Shown piece by piece: positions 43,627 through 55,203 of a stretch of DNA of 64,000 nt. Within the stretch, counting starts at the first letter, position 1. Each line of letters begins with the position of its first letter. The translations under genes were made by a program, and so were the position numbers. The notes under the pieces were generated by a model. The model saw only the letters and a program-made list of their open reading frames with translations. It did no database searches and was not told the DNA's origin. Source of the DNA: Zygnema cylindricum (Eukaryota; Streptophyta; Zygnematophyceae; Zygnematales; Zygnemataceae); assembly GCA_037447655.1 (NCBI GenBank), contig JBBHKE010001701.1:1-64000 (forward strand). The letters run 5' to 3'.

Positions 43627-46600
43627 ATGGATCCCCTCGGTCGCGAGCGTCTCATGGCCGCCTCTCTCTCCCTCCGTGTCCCTCTCCCTGACCCCGCCCA
43701 ACTCCTAAGACCCAAACCCTCTCGCTGGAGAATCTTTCGAGGCTTACCTCCTCGAAGACCTCGCGTCAAACCCTCTCCCTCCTTCCCTCCCGCCTCCCAC
43801 TCCCCTCTCCCTCCCTCCTCTCACGCCTCTCCCTCCTCCCACTCTCCTGAGAGGAAGGGAGGGTGGGGGGGATGTTTGTGGATGACTCTTTTGGCCCTCG
43901 GAGCGCTCGTTTTTGCGGCTATGGCGGCTTACCCTTCTCGGGTTTCCTATGAGGGGTGGAGGGATACGTATCCCAAGTGGGAGGAGAGGATATTTGGGAC
44001 CATTGGAGGAGTGCGACAGGGGGGAGAGAGTGGGAATGGGAGTGGGAGTGGGAGTGGGAGTGGGAGTGGGAGTGGGAGTGGGAGTGGGAGTGGGAGTGGG
44101 AGTTGGGGAAGAGAGGGAGGGAGTGGAGTGGGTGGGGAGGGGAGGGTTTGGAGGAATGAGAGTGAGAGTGAGAGTGGGAGTGGGAGTGGGAGTGGGAGTG
44201 GGAGTAGGAGTTGGAGTGAGGGGAAGGAGGGAGGGAGGAGTGGGAGTTGGGAGGAGAGGTATCGGTGGAATGAGAGTGAAAGTGTGACTGGAAAAGGTCA
44301 GTTAGGGAGTAATGAGTACGAGGGAGAGGAGAGTGGTAGGAGAGAGGAGAGACTACCCCCGGGGAGTTTTCGAGGGGAAGTGACACGTGGCAGTCCTGAA
44401 TCTGGGATTTCTGGAAGGAGGAAGGAACCTTTTGCGGGGAAGAGAGAGAGAGAAGGAGAGGGTGGGGAAGAAACACTGGGTGGAAATGGGCAAGGAGAGA
44501 GGTGGGTGAAAGGAAAGGTTGGAGGGGAGGAGAAGAAAAAGAGTAGTGGTGAGCTTTCGGAAGGGGAAGAGGGAGAGGATGTGGATGCTGAGATGGATGA
44601 TGCTATTAAGAAGACGGAAGATAGGCTTAGAGGGAAGAAAGAAAAGCATCGAGGAGAAGGAGGGGTAGAGGGAGAGGGACAGGGAGAGGAGACCAAAACT
44701 GAGGTAGAGGGAGAGGTGGAGGGAGAGGTGGAGGGAAAGGAGGTCAAAACTGCAAAGAATAGGTCTCAAAATGATGGTAATGTTGACAATTTTGATGGCT
44801 CTGGAGAGAGAGAGCATTCTTCTAAAGGGGGAAGTGATGTTTCCGGGAAGGAGGGAGAAGGAGGGGAATGGGAAAAAGGGGAGGGAGAGCGTTATCGGAA
44901 GGGAAAGAGAGGAGAAGATAGTGTGGAAACAAGTCCAGAGGTAGATAAAGTTGATGAGGAGAACGATTTGGGATTTAGTGGGAAGAAAGGGAAATATGAA
45001 AAGGGGAGAGATAGCTCGGTGGGAGAGGAGGGTGTGGAAAACAAGCGACAGAGGGGAAATAGTGGAGAGAGGGAATATGAGGGTGTGGGTGGGCCCGAAA
45101 GAGAAGACAATGGAGGGAAAGACAACTACAGTGAGAGTGAAGGCAAACGCAAGAGTAAGAGTAGTAAAGAGGGAGGAAGTGAAAGAGAGTCAGACGACAA
45201 GCAAAAGAGGAGCAGTGAGGAGAGAGAGACCGATGGAGTGTCAGCCGATGATAAAATTGATGAAAAAAAGCGAGAGAGTGATGACTATAAAGGGACTGAT
45301 GAAGAAAATGGAGGAGAGGGAAGCCGGTCTTTTGGAAAAGACCAAAAAGGAAAAGAAGAAGGGTCAATGGACGAAGACAAGTATTATAAAGGACAAAAAA
45401 AAACAGTTGATGATATCGATGAGAGCCTTAAAGATCGTAAAAAGCATAAGGGCATGAATGGAGGATTGGATGCCTCATTCGATGAGAGAAACCCTAATTC
45501 AGAAACGTACAAGGGTCCAGGTGAAACCAACAGAGATTCAGGTGAAACCTACAAAGGTTCAGGTTCACAAAGTGGTACAGCTGTCCCTAAAGAAGAGACC
45601 GCGAAAGTTTCTTCAAAAGCTTCGAAATCGTTTGTATGGAGGGAAGCAAATTGGAGAAGTCAAGTTGGTCAGTGGCTTAATGAATGCGGAGGGGCTTCAG
45701 CTTCTATATCGGTGGATGAGGTGAGAATGCATTTTTATAACCTTTGTTTCATTCCTCTGTCGAGTTTTTATTTTTCCAGTATTTTGTAGGAAAAAAAAGT
45801 ACTCGAAAAAAGCTTTATTTGTGGTTTGTCGTCCTTAAATTCTACCTGGCCAAATTAACATTATTTTAAAGAAATTTTGCAGCTAAGCAAATGCAATTCT
45901 TTCTAAGCAATTGTAATTCTTGCCCTCAACTATACTTGACTAACTGTAGGCAAAAATAATTTGTTACTTCTATTTTTATTTTCCCTTGCACACCTCCGGG
46001 CAACCGAATTTTGTAAAACTCTTGGCTCTTAATTTAAAACAGATGATTGATGGACTCACTCAATTTAATTGGGATGAGAATCAAAGTAAGAGTAGTTTGG
46101 TTAGTTACCTACTTTTTTTGCTCAGCCATATTTAAAGTCCATCGTTACTTTCATTTCGGCTATTGCTCGAATTAATCTTACAAAATACGACGTGCCTTAG
46201 GATTTTTTTAAATATGATGTGCCTTAGGTTTTTTTAATTGTTTCCTAATTGTTCTGATCACTTTTGTAGTCAGACTTTTTTTAATCTTCGCTCAACTTTT
46301 TGTCCAGTTTTTTTGTCCAGTTTTTTTAGTCTCAGTTGATATCAATCGACACCTTGGACGAGATGTAATAGCTCTTAACTACATGTTCAGAGGTCTGAGG
46401 TGGACTTATTGACTTTGTTGAATATATTAACAACTCAGTTAACTTCACATGACCATAGACGAATAGTTAATTTCTAAAAGTCACATAAAGGAGAATTTAT
46501 TTGGTATTTTTTTTTGAAAAAAACCATCAATTCTGGTATGGAAGGTTTGAACCACGACCAAAGCCTACCTGTCCATCTAAAAAATCATAATCATTGGCCG

Positions 46601-48863
46601 AGAATATCAGACAAGCCACTCAAACCAAACTTACTAATTTCTCGTGTTCATAAACAAAAAAGAAACGCTAACATTTCCAACATGGAATCCCTTGAACACG
46701 CGTGTAACAAAGATCCCTAAAAAAATCCTTGCTCTTAAAGATCTGTTAAAAATCCAGCAAAAATCCCTCAAAAATTTCCCGACGATCTCTCAAAGATCCC
46801 TTAAAAATTCTTCAAAGATACCTCAGAAGTTCCCCGAAAACCCTCCAAAGATACCTCCAAAAGTTCCTCAACAATCCCTCAAAGACATAATCAAATCCCT
46901 TCAAAGAATCGCATGAGATTTTTGATTACCCCAATCCAGGAAACTGTGCAGGTCTATTTGTTGGGCTGGTCAGGTTCTCTATGGGAAATCGTGTCACGGT
47001 TTCTGTTCTTCAAAAGGAGTTTGCAACGCCAGAGAGGGAACTTGCTCTTGTCGGTTGGGAACTGGAGGTAAACGATAACAAATATGTGTAACCACTATGG
47101 ATGTGTGGATTCTCTTTCTCTTCCTCTTTCCCTTTCCCTTTCTCTTTCTCCCTTTCTCTTTCTCTTTCTCCATTTCTCTTTCTCTCCCCCTTTCTCTTTG
47201 TCTTTCTCCCTTTCTCTTTTTTTTTCTCTTTCTCTGAAAGGCATAGAAGACCATAAGTATGAGTGTACAAATTGTGAAAAGAGGTGATAACGAACGCTTG
47301 TATTGTATGGTGAGTTATTTGAATGAGAAATAAACATTTTGATTCTTCTCGCCTATAATCAATTTGTCTTTTGTGTTTCGTTTCCATTGTTGTTTATCTA
47401 CAGGAGACGACTGCAGTAAAGAAGAAAATGTCCAATGCAGAGCTCCACCGACTGAAACTGAAACGGAAAAAGGTGCAAAAGGAGAGGAGAAGGATAAAGA
47501 CGTTTTTCCGATTCCTGACAGGAAAACTTCCGAAGGAAAACAATTAGCGTCTGTTTGTGCCGCATTTTGTGATCGAGAATCCGGAAAATGTGTATGTGGG
47601 AGTGGAGGGACGTTTTCCGACCGACCCGTAGCTTCTCCTTGTGGGTTTGCGAGAACCAGGTCTGTTCTATGCAATTTAGTGTGGATTTTTCATGTTTATT
47701 TTCTGTGAACTTTTTATGCTGTAAACTTTATTTATTTCTTAAGGTTTAGGTGTATTTCACGGGAATTTTTTTTATTGTGAGCTTTTGGAGTTTTGGGTGT
47801 ATCCTTAATTTATAGTGTGGATTTACAGGAAACAGGTTGTCTGAATAGTTTGAAAAGCAGAAAAGACAGTCTTCAGTCGTTTTTTTTGTATTTTTTTTTT
47901 CAAAGAAAGATTCGTGATGAAGTAGGGACAGAATCTTTCTGTGTAGTTAGTGGTGATTCTAATGAGGTCGAATATCCGATAATCGAGAATCGGTTAAAGT
48001 GAGGTGCCCGATACCCCGATTTTTGGCTCGATATGTATATATGTGTAAATGTATGTATTATATGTATGTATATAAATGTATGTAAGTATATAACTGTATA
48101 TGTATATTGTATATATATTGAAGTTAATCGACGATGTACACCAACGGATGAAAGAAAGCAAAAACTAGTTTTTAGTACAAATACGTGATCAAAATGTACA
48201 TTGTTCCGAGTTCCTACACTCAAATATTACTGTTGTGGGGCGAAAAGGAAACTGTAGTGCAAATGTCGCAAACCTCAAAATCAGGTATATCACAATGCGT
48301 AGGAATGTAAATAAGTTTGCTACCACCAGGTACGGTACTTTAAGTTCACCTTTATGTGTACTCCTCCCTTCTCCCTCTCTCTAATCAATTAATTGCGTCA
48401 CCCTCCTCTTCATCCTCCCTCTCCATCTCTCTATCCCTCTCCCTCTCCCTCTTCCTGCCCTTCTCCCTCCCTCTAACCAATCTCAATTGTGCCTCTCCCT
48501 CCCCCTCCCTCCCTCCCCTCCTCCCCTCCCGCCCTCCCTCTCTCCCTCCCTCCTCTCCTCTCCCCTCCCTCCCCTCCCCTCCCTCCCGTCCCTCCCTCCC
48601 TCTCCCTCCTCCTCCCTCTCAGCTCAGGAGCTATCCTCTGGGGCAAAGTGGCCTCCCGTTTCCTCTTCTCTAATTCGAGTTCTCGCCACGGTTGGTGTAA
48701 CGCTAATCCTGAGTCTACCACTCCAATTATGGCTCACAAGTTTTCGTCTCGTTGTGAGTGCCGGTACGACGGGAAGTCGGGAAAGTTCTGCGAAGTTTCC
48801 ACGGAAGCCTTTTGCGTGAACCAGTGCTCAGGGAACGGAATTTGCGTGGATGGGTTTTGTCAG
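43627..48863 (+). CDS. ExAD-like exostosin (GT47) family protein, EGF-containing N-terminal part; 3' exons missing
   Basis: Exons 43627-45720, 46043-46085, 46940-47067, 47247-47283 (tentative), 47404-47659 and 48623-48863 join in phase (933 codons). The start [16 protein letters not shown] was chosen because everything upstream is a pyrimidine repeat. A type II anchor lies at residues 83-101 ([19 protein letters not shown]). A 590-residue charged, Gly/Ser/Glu/Lys-rich stem follows, all in exon 1. Then come [20 protein letters not shown] and two Cys-rich EGF-like modules ([11 protein letters not shown]...[20 protein letters not shown]...[14 protein letters not shown]...[14 protein letters not shown]...[17 protein letters not shown]). 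These match the EGF region of Arabidopsis At3g57630 (ExAD, an extensin arabinosyltransferase of the Golgi). The GT47 exostosin catalytic domain should follow but is absent: a donor at 48864 leads to an intron running into the N gap at 49147. The giant stem exon is unlike the Arabidopsis protein. Confidence 0.8.
44035..44213 (+). repeat. In-frame GTGGGA hexanucleotide repeats in exon 1
   Basis: (GTGGGA)n at about 44035-44102 and again at about 44171-44210. In the coding frame it gives alternating Ser-Gly; the other plus frames give Gly-Val and Trp-Glu. It lies in the predicted stem after the membrane anchor, so it changes only linker length. Confidence 0.9.
46735..46915 (+). repeat. Degenerate AAAGATCCCTCAAAA repeats in ExAD-like intron 2
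   Basis: Irregular 13-20-base repeats of AAAGATCCCT, CAAAAATTCC and CAAAGATACCTC. No coding signal. It is similar in style to 1-360. Confidence 0.6.
47106..47236 (+). repeat. TTTCTC polypyrimidine tract before the micro-exon
   Basis: 130 bases of CTTTCTC/CCTTTC on the coding strand, ending a few bases before the CATAG acceptor used for the 37-base exon. Another coding-strand pyrimidine block at 48370-48620 directly precedes the next-but-one exon. Confidence 0.8.
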
Positions 48864-49080
48864 GTGGGTTTTTGGGTTTCGGGCTTTGGGTTTTTGGGTT
48901 TCGGGTTTCAGGGTTTTTTGTTATTTCGGGGATTAGGCTTGGAGCTTGATTAGGTTATAGTTATGGTTTTTTTGTTTTTTGGGGCTGTTTTGTTTTTTTG
49001 AGGAGGAGGGAGGAGGGAGGTTTTTTTTGTCTTTTTGGCCATTTTTTGAAGGACGGCGTGTCTGGTTTTTTGTCTTAAAA

Positions 49081-49081
49081 T

Positions 49082-49146
<65 letters not shown>

Positions 49147-49156
49147 NNNNNNNNNN
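49081..49156. other. TC microsatellite running into a 10-N assembly gap
   Basis: CTCTCT repeats from about 49081 lead to N at 49147-49156. The round number of Ns suggests a placeholder gap of unknown length inside an ExAD-like intron. Sequence to the right shows no expected exostosin exons. Confidence 0.9.
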
Positions 49157-51278
49157 TACTAAAAGAAAAGATTGACACAGCCAAAAAGAACCTGATTTCC
49201 ATAAGTGTTACATAAGGTTTTTACTTTAAGAAAATAACATCTAACAAGAGGGTTTTTACAATAAAACTATGTTTAAAGAAGTGTACCCCCGCCCCGTACA
49301 AGACTACACGAAATTACTACCATTGAATACTATAAATCATATTAATCATGAAAAACAGTTCAAGTTAAGAAAAACGACACAAGTCAAGGAAAACGGTACA
49401 AGTCATGTGATGTACAAAACTGTGCATACAGATAGAGCACTTTGATATAAAACATAGCGATAATCCGATTGGCGGTCTCAAATTGAAAACCGGACAAGTG
49501 TGTACATAGGAAAGATGTTATAAGTGTTGAAAAGATTATTATCACTAATAGCGATACAAAATATAGTTTCACGAGATAGACATACGTGTCAAAACATGTA
49601 GTGTACTGAACATGGCAAAAGGAACTGAACACAGCAAAAAGAATTGAACTTGACAAAAAGTACTAATTATACTAAATATCATAAGTTACCATCATTAAAG
49701 CACATCAGAACATGCCCCGCCCCCATGTGAAGAAATTTGTATCAAAATAACATTTTTGGGAGAACAATCTACAATAAAAGAATTTCATTTTTGGAATACA
49801 TTGTGAATACCTTTAGTCCAAGAAAAACCGACACAGTTAGAAAAGAAAATCATTTGTGTTTCTCCAATTAGCTTATGTTTTTGGAAACTAAAATAATTTT
49901 GACATGTGAGAAGAGAAGAGAAGAGAAGAGAAGGAATGGGTATACATGTATCGTTAATATCGAACCAACACATATGGCTGACAAATCATATATAACATAC
50001 TAAATTTACAAAAACCCCTTTACCCATCTTAGAGAATTTCACAAGATAAGGTTTGTTTATGTTCTTAAAGTGTTTCCTTAGGATAACATTACCAAGTTTT
50101 CTTTCAAAATTGCTAATAGAGTTTCACATATACAAAAACCACAAGTCATTGGCTGATACTCTATTAGCAAATCGGGATCCTGGAAAAAAAATGGATGTGT
50201 CCTCCGTATTCACAACACCTCAACATCAACTACTTTACATCTTACAACTCATTGGGTCTCTTTCTCTTCTCCTCCTTTTCCTCTATGTTGTTCCGCTTCC
50301 TCAATATTTGATTTGAATACTTTTCCACGGTCTGTTTGAGAATTAAACAGACTAGCAAAGTTGTGCCGTTCATTTCGTTCAATACTTGGCAATCTTTTGG
50401 TCTCTTCCCCTCTCCCTCCCTCCCTCCCTCACTCCCTCCACTCCCTCCCTCCCCTCCCTCCCTCCCTCCCTCCTTGCCCTCCTTCCTTACCTCTTTTCCT
50501 TCCTACGTACCTTTCATTCCTCCCTCCATTTATACTCAACTTTGCGAGTATTCTCTTCACTTTTCTAGGGAAAAAACTTCTCGATTGTTTCTTTGGGAAG
50601 CAAAAAGCTTGCGAGGCATCGCGCCAAAGTCCCCACCAACTGAGTGTAAATAAAATAGCACTGCGCGGTCCAAGAAACAATCCCTTGAAAACATGAAAAA
50701 AACTAGCACTGTTTTCTCAATAACAACCTCGAGAAAAGACAAAAAGTAACGACGAAAGAAAAAGTACAACCAAACGCAACTATGTTTCAACATATAACAT
50801 TTGAAAATTTTTGCCTCAAACACGGACAGAATATGACTTTGAATGATAAAATTTGTTTACAATTATTGAATATGATATTGAAAATGAAGATATTTTTTTT
50901 TTACAATTATTGAATATGAAAATAGAATTACTACACTAATAATGATTATGAAGATAAAAAATTCACACCATGAATATGAAGATAAAGCTTCTATACAATT
51001 ATTAAATATGACTGCATAGGACACCGATTCCGTGCTCGAAACACATAGCAAGACAAAATAAAGTTTGCAACTACCAATACTTTTCAAAGACAATATAAAC
51101 ATCCACACTGTTTTTCCACAAACTATGGCTAGTACCCTTCTACATATAACGGCAACCCCCACTACGAGGGATAAGATGTGTGTTCTTCTCACCCTTCTCC
51201 CCTCCAACCATAGTAAAATATGTAAACATTACATATGTAGTAACTCTGTTACACCCTTATTACATGGTTTTTTCGAGT
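49157..51278. other. AT-rich intergenic or intronic DNA, no gene seen
   Basis: Contains a TIR-element arm at 49440-49565 similar to 27667-27800 (CGGACAAGTGTGTAC, CACTAATAGCGATA), and a TCCCTCCC tract at about 50405-50530. None of the open stretches shows a domain. Because of the gap at 49147, its true distance from the ExAD-like gene is unknown. Confidence 0.5.
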
Positions 51279-51895
51279 GTACTACACCGCCAATCGTTAT
51301 CAGCGTAATGAACGCTAATTCCGTCCCGCTTTTTTTTATTTTACTTTCAAATAGTATAACTTATTCTGTTTTTCCTTTACACCATTTAGGCTTAATTTCC
51401 AAGTACCATACAAAACGAAAGTACGTTATCTTCTAAATAGTGTGGTGTGCGGTCAATGTCAGACCGTACAAAATTGTACCTTTCTAAGTGAAAAGGTACA
51501 ATTTATCATGTTTAGTAACCGCGGACGCATGTGAATGTGCGTTCTAAAAAGGGGAAAAATCTAGGTCGTAAAAAACCCCGTTCGCACATATTCGTCCGAC
51601 AACCGCGTTTCAACAATGTGAATGTACGATTTATGTTCAATTTGTTAGATTTTGTACATGTACCTATACTACACCGCCAATCGCTATTAGCGTGTAGGTT
51701 TGATTAGCGTATACTATTATTTAGCGTGGTGTACGCTAATTGGGAATTTGGAAATTTTGGAAGAAATCGATTACTCTAATTAGGAATTAGGGCTTTTTTT
51801 TTAAATAGTGTGGATAACTCTATTTGAGAATAAAAACAAAAAAAAGCGGGACGGGATTAGCGTACACAACGCTAATAGCCATTGGCGGTGTAGTG
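51279..51895. mobile_element. TIR element with about 58-base termini
   Basis: The left end (ACTACACCGCCAATCGTTAT, ACGCTAATTCCGTCCCGC, poly-T; about 51280-51337) is the inverse of the right end (poly-A, GCGGGACGGGATTAGCGT, ACGCTAATAGCCATTGGCGG, TGTAG; about 51837-51894). No transposase ORF. The same TIR family is in E2 (24432-24627). Confidence 0.78.
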
Positions 51896-52066
51896 TAAGC
51901 ATGTTTGCGACCGACATTTATTTTTTTCAAAGACCCATATTAGCAATAGTAAACAATTAGAATGTATGTCTTTTTGAAAATTTTCAAATTCCTAATTAGC
52001 GTAAATCACTATAATTATTCCTATACGCTAAAGAAACTTGTACGCTAATAGCGATTGGCAGTGTAC
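51667..52066. mobile_element. Second, overlapping copy of the CTACACC-TIR element
   Basis: TACTACACCGCCAATCGCTA (about 51668) and GCTAATAGCGATTGGCAGTG (about 52042-52061) are inverted termini. Their interval overlaps the right half of the element at 51279-51895, implying insertion of one into another. TTAGCGT words recur inside. Boundaries are approximate. Confidence 0.55.
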
Positions 52067-52560
52067 ACGTACAATACGGAAAAATCACACACAATATTTT
52101 TGTTTCAATTGTTTTTGCACATTTGAACTATGTTATCAACCCTCCAACTCCGCCTCTCCCTCTACTCCAATATTTTTATTTCTAAAAGCAATTAGTTCAA
52201 CTCTATTTTGCGTCCCCTAGCCCTGTAAAAGGTGGTCCTAAGCAACCTAAAGAAGACACTCCTAAAAAGTATAAATACACATAATGTACATTTGTAATAA
52301 AGTTTGTAACTATTTTGTTGAACCAAAACTCCTGAAAATAAACATTAACAACTTATAAACGCCCGTTTAACAAGGAACGAGTTTTCAAAAAAGAAAACCT
52401 AGCAACTAGCCTTAAACTAAGTAGAAATTAGAAACACTCATAAAGTGACAATTAGCGTGGATGCAAAGATCTTCGCAAAACGAATTTATTTATCCACAAG
52501 AATCTGAAGTCCGGCGGAAAAAACACGTAACAATTTAGCCACTGTAATACATACATGTAC

Positions 52561-52561
<1 letters not shown>

Positions 52562-52619
<58 letters not shown>

Positions 52620-52742
52620 ATATACATACATAACACATACATATGTATGTATATATATGTACATATATATGTATGTATATATATGTATGTATCTATATAT
52701 ATATGTATGTATGTATTAGTATGTATATTATATATATATAAT
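52562..52742. repeat. TA/TATG microsatellite
   Basis: (TA)n from about 52564 to 52613, then TATGTATATATATGTACATA-type repeats to about 52742. Confidence 0.9.
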
Positions 52743-54146
52743 ATTAAATGATGCTAATGGTATGATTGCAACAAATAATAGACCAAAAGCAAATCACAAT
52801 TTCCATAAGTTGATGGCACTTTAGAATTTTATACTTGTCCTCGAATTTTTTTCAGTATGTTCGTGTTTTTAAATGATAGCATGGTTTTTCAACATTAAAT
52901 TTTAGTATTTTATGTTACAAGGGGAATAACTTGGAAATATATGACACTACACTCATTTATTACATTTATAAATTTACTAGTTTAAACCATCATTTAAAAA
53001 AACCCTCAGTTCCTTAACCGTACATGGACACAAATTCTTTTTCTTTCTTAAACTCATGACCAGTTCAAAAATTACCCTAAGTTGTCGACCAATAGAAGAG
53101 AAGGAGAAGGAAAAGATAAAGAAGAAGAAGAAGAACAAGAACAACCTGAAGAACCTTCTCCTTTCTTATTTTTAGCACCAACAAACTTAATTTCAAACCT
53201 TCAATTCCGTACCATGTAGCTTCTTAGTTTTGCACCGACAAACTTAATTTCAAACCTTCACTTGCGTACCATGTAGATGGCATATTTTGACAAAACTTTT
53301 ACACTTTTCGCAGACGCCAGTCTCTACACCATCTCATTTTTTAAGATTTATGTTTTTGTACATAACAAATGTCCTTTGAGTTAAATAGTGTGACGAACAA
53401 AAATTACTGAGAAAAGCGTGACGAATGAATGTTACCAAATTTCGGTTTTATTTGCCGTTTTATTTTGGAAAACGCGTGTCATGTGTGAATCTTAAGATTT
53501 TCGTTGGTTTTACATCATGACACGTAGCTTAATTGTCCAGCGTGTCACGAATTTTTGTTTTCTGTATCTACCAACCCACCTCCTCAAGGTAAGTTGACAG
53601 TTATAAAGAAAAATGAAGGGAACTCCTTGCAAAAAAACATGCGACGGCCAGTACTTCCCCTAAGACCTTTGGAGAGTATTGGCAAGATTCCCTATAATAG
53701 TGTATTTCGTATAAAAACAAAATAGGCGGTACGATTGGGTACGGAGAGTCGCTGATTTATGTAAACTTCCCCACTTTTCGCTTGATAGAACATTACCCTA
53801 ACACATCAACAAATATGCACGTTAAGTACGTACAATTTGCAAGAGTTCAACACTAATACTAACATATATAAACATTAGTACTAAATTCAACGAAATTGAA
53901 ACCACTTCCCACATTTAAGTAGATGACGTAACACTTTCCGTCAAAGCTATAACAAATATTGTTGTAATAGGTTTACTATTCATTTTCAAACCATGATGTT
54001 AAACAAATATATTGTCAACTTATACAAATATATTGATCAAGATTATGATTTCTTTTAGGTTTACAAACTTTCATAGGTAACAAATGAATCTTTGCTCCAA
54101 AGGTACAATGCGAGTGCCACGACGACTTCATTAAGCGAATTGTAAC
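52743..54146. other. AT-rich DNA, no gene seen
   Basis: Contains a direct repeat of the phrase ACCAACAAACTTAATTTC with AACCTTCA (near 53178 and 53235) and an AAGAAG-rich patch (53095-53150). No exon recognised. Confidence 0.5.
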
Positions 54147-54151
54147 CGTCC

Positions 54152-55203
54152 TGAACTCTGAGACCTCCATGGGACCTCAGAGTAAGTAGCTCACACGAAG
54201 CCTGTATGATAACCCTGACCCCTTTGTGTTTCAGCACGAATAATCACCACCCTGACAAACAAAAACTCTGACAACCTTCACCCCTGTAAAGGCAAGACTC
54301 CCTTGAGATTATAGCAAAAAGAATCTCTGAATTTGCTCCCCTGAGCAGTAAGTTATGGAGGGTCAAAGTTGACCTTTTGTAAAGAAGCTCTCTGGAAGAG
54401 AGGGTCCTATCTACCAATTTTTCTAAGTCCTATCTCTCTCACAAACTCTATCTATTCGTGTACGGCACCAATCATATTACACTGCCGTACATAAAATGAC
54501 AACTGTCGGTGTACTTCATGTACGGAATTTGTACGACATGGCCTAAATGTCGACACATGTCATTTTCGGATTCGGTCCTGTAATTCTCGGAGATGCCGCG
54601 ATCCAACGTAATCGTGCCACGTTTCATCTGATGTGGCGATGACCACAAACCGCCGAGAATCTCTTTCGCGATCTTGGCTTTCTTTTCGGCCGTCCGATTG
54701 AATGCAAATTTCAATCGTAGCCATTATAAATGCTTGTGCGGTATTTGTTTCGTAAAAGAAACAAAATGCGCGGTACTTGTTTCTTGTCCATACAGAAATC
54801 CGTACGTTTCCATAACGAAATCTATGTAACCTTAAACATCCGCCGTTAAATGAATTTTCCTACGTGGTAACATTTAAATAAATATCAAACCCAATAGTAT
54901 GAATCGTAACTTATAGACTTAACGGCTAAGGCTATCGACTGCCGGCGTTTTGACGGTCGGTAGGTACCAGGATCAAATTCTGTTACCGACATACCTTTAA
55001 GTAAATAAACCCCTAACTAACATATTTTTCCCGTAAACCTCTGGATAACTAGGTAGCCATGGCTCTAGCTCCCTCTCCAATTTCTCAGTGACTGCGACAA
55101 GTTTGAGAGTTGGAGAGAGAAGTTAGAGGTAGACTGCCTCGGCTTCTTTCTATATTTCTATTTAGACCTAGAAAATTCTAAAAATGGACCATTAATTTCT
55201 ACA
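54152..55203 (-). repeat. E4 3' LTR
   Basis: 1052 bp. Contains a plus-strand (antisense) tRNA-like module: AACGGCTAAGGCTATCG from 54921 and GGATCAAATTC at 54970-54980. Also contains CTCCCTTGAGATT and GTACGGAATTTGTACGACATGG, shared with E3. Confidence 0.9.
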
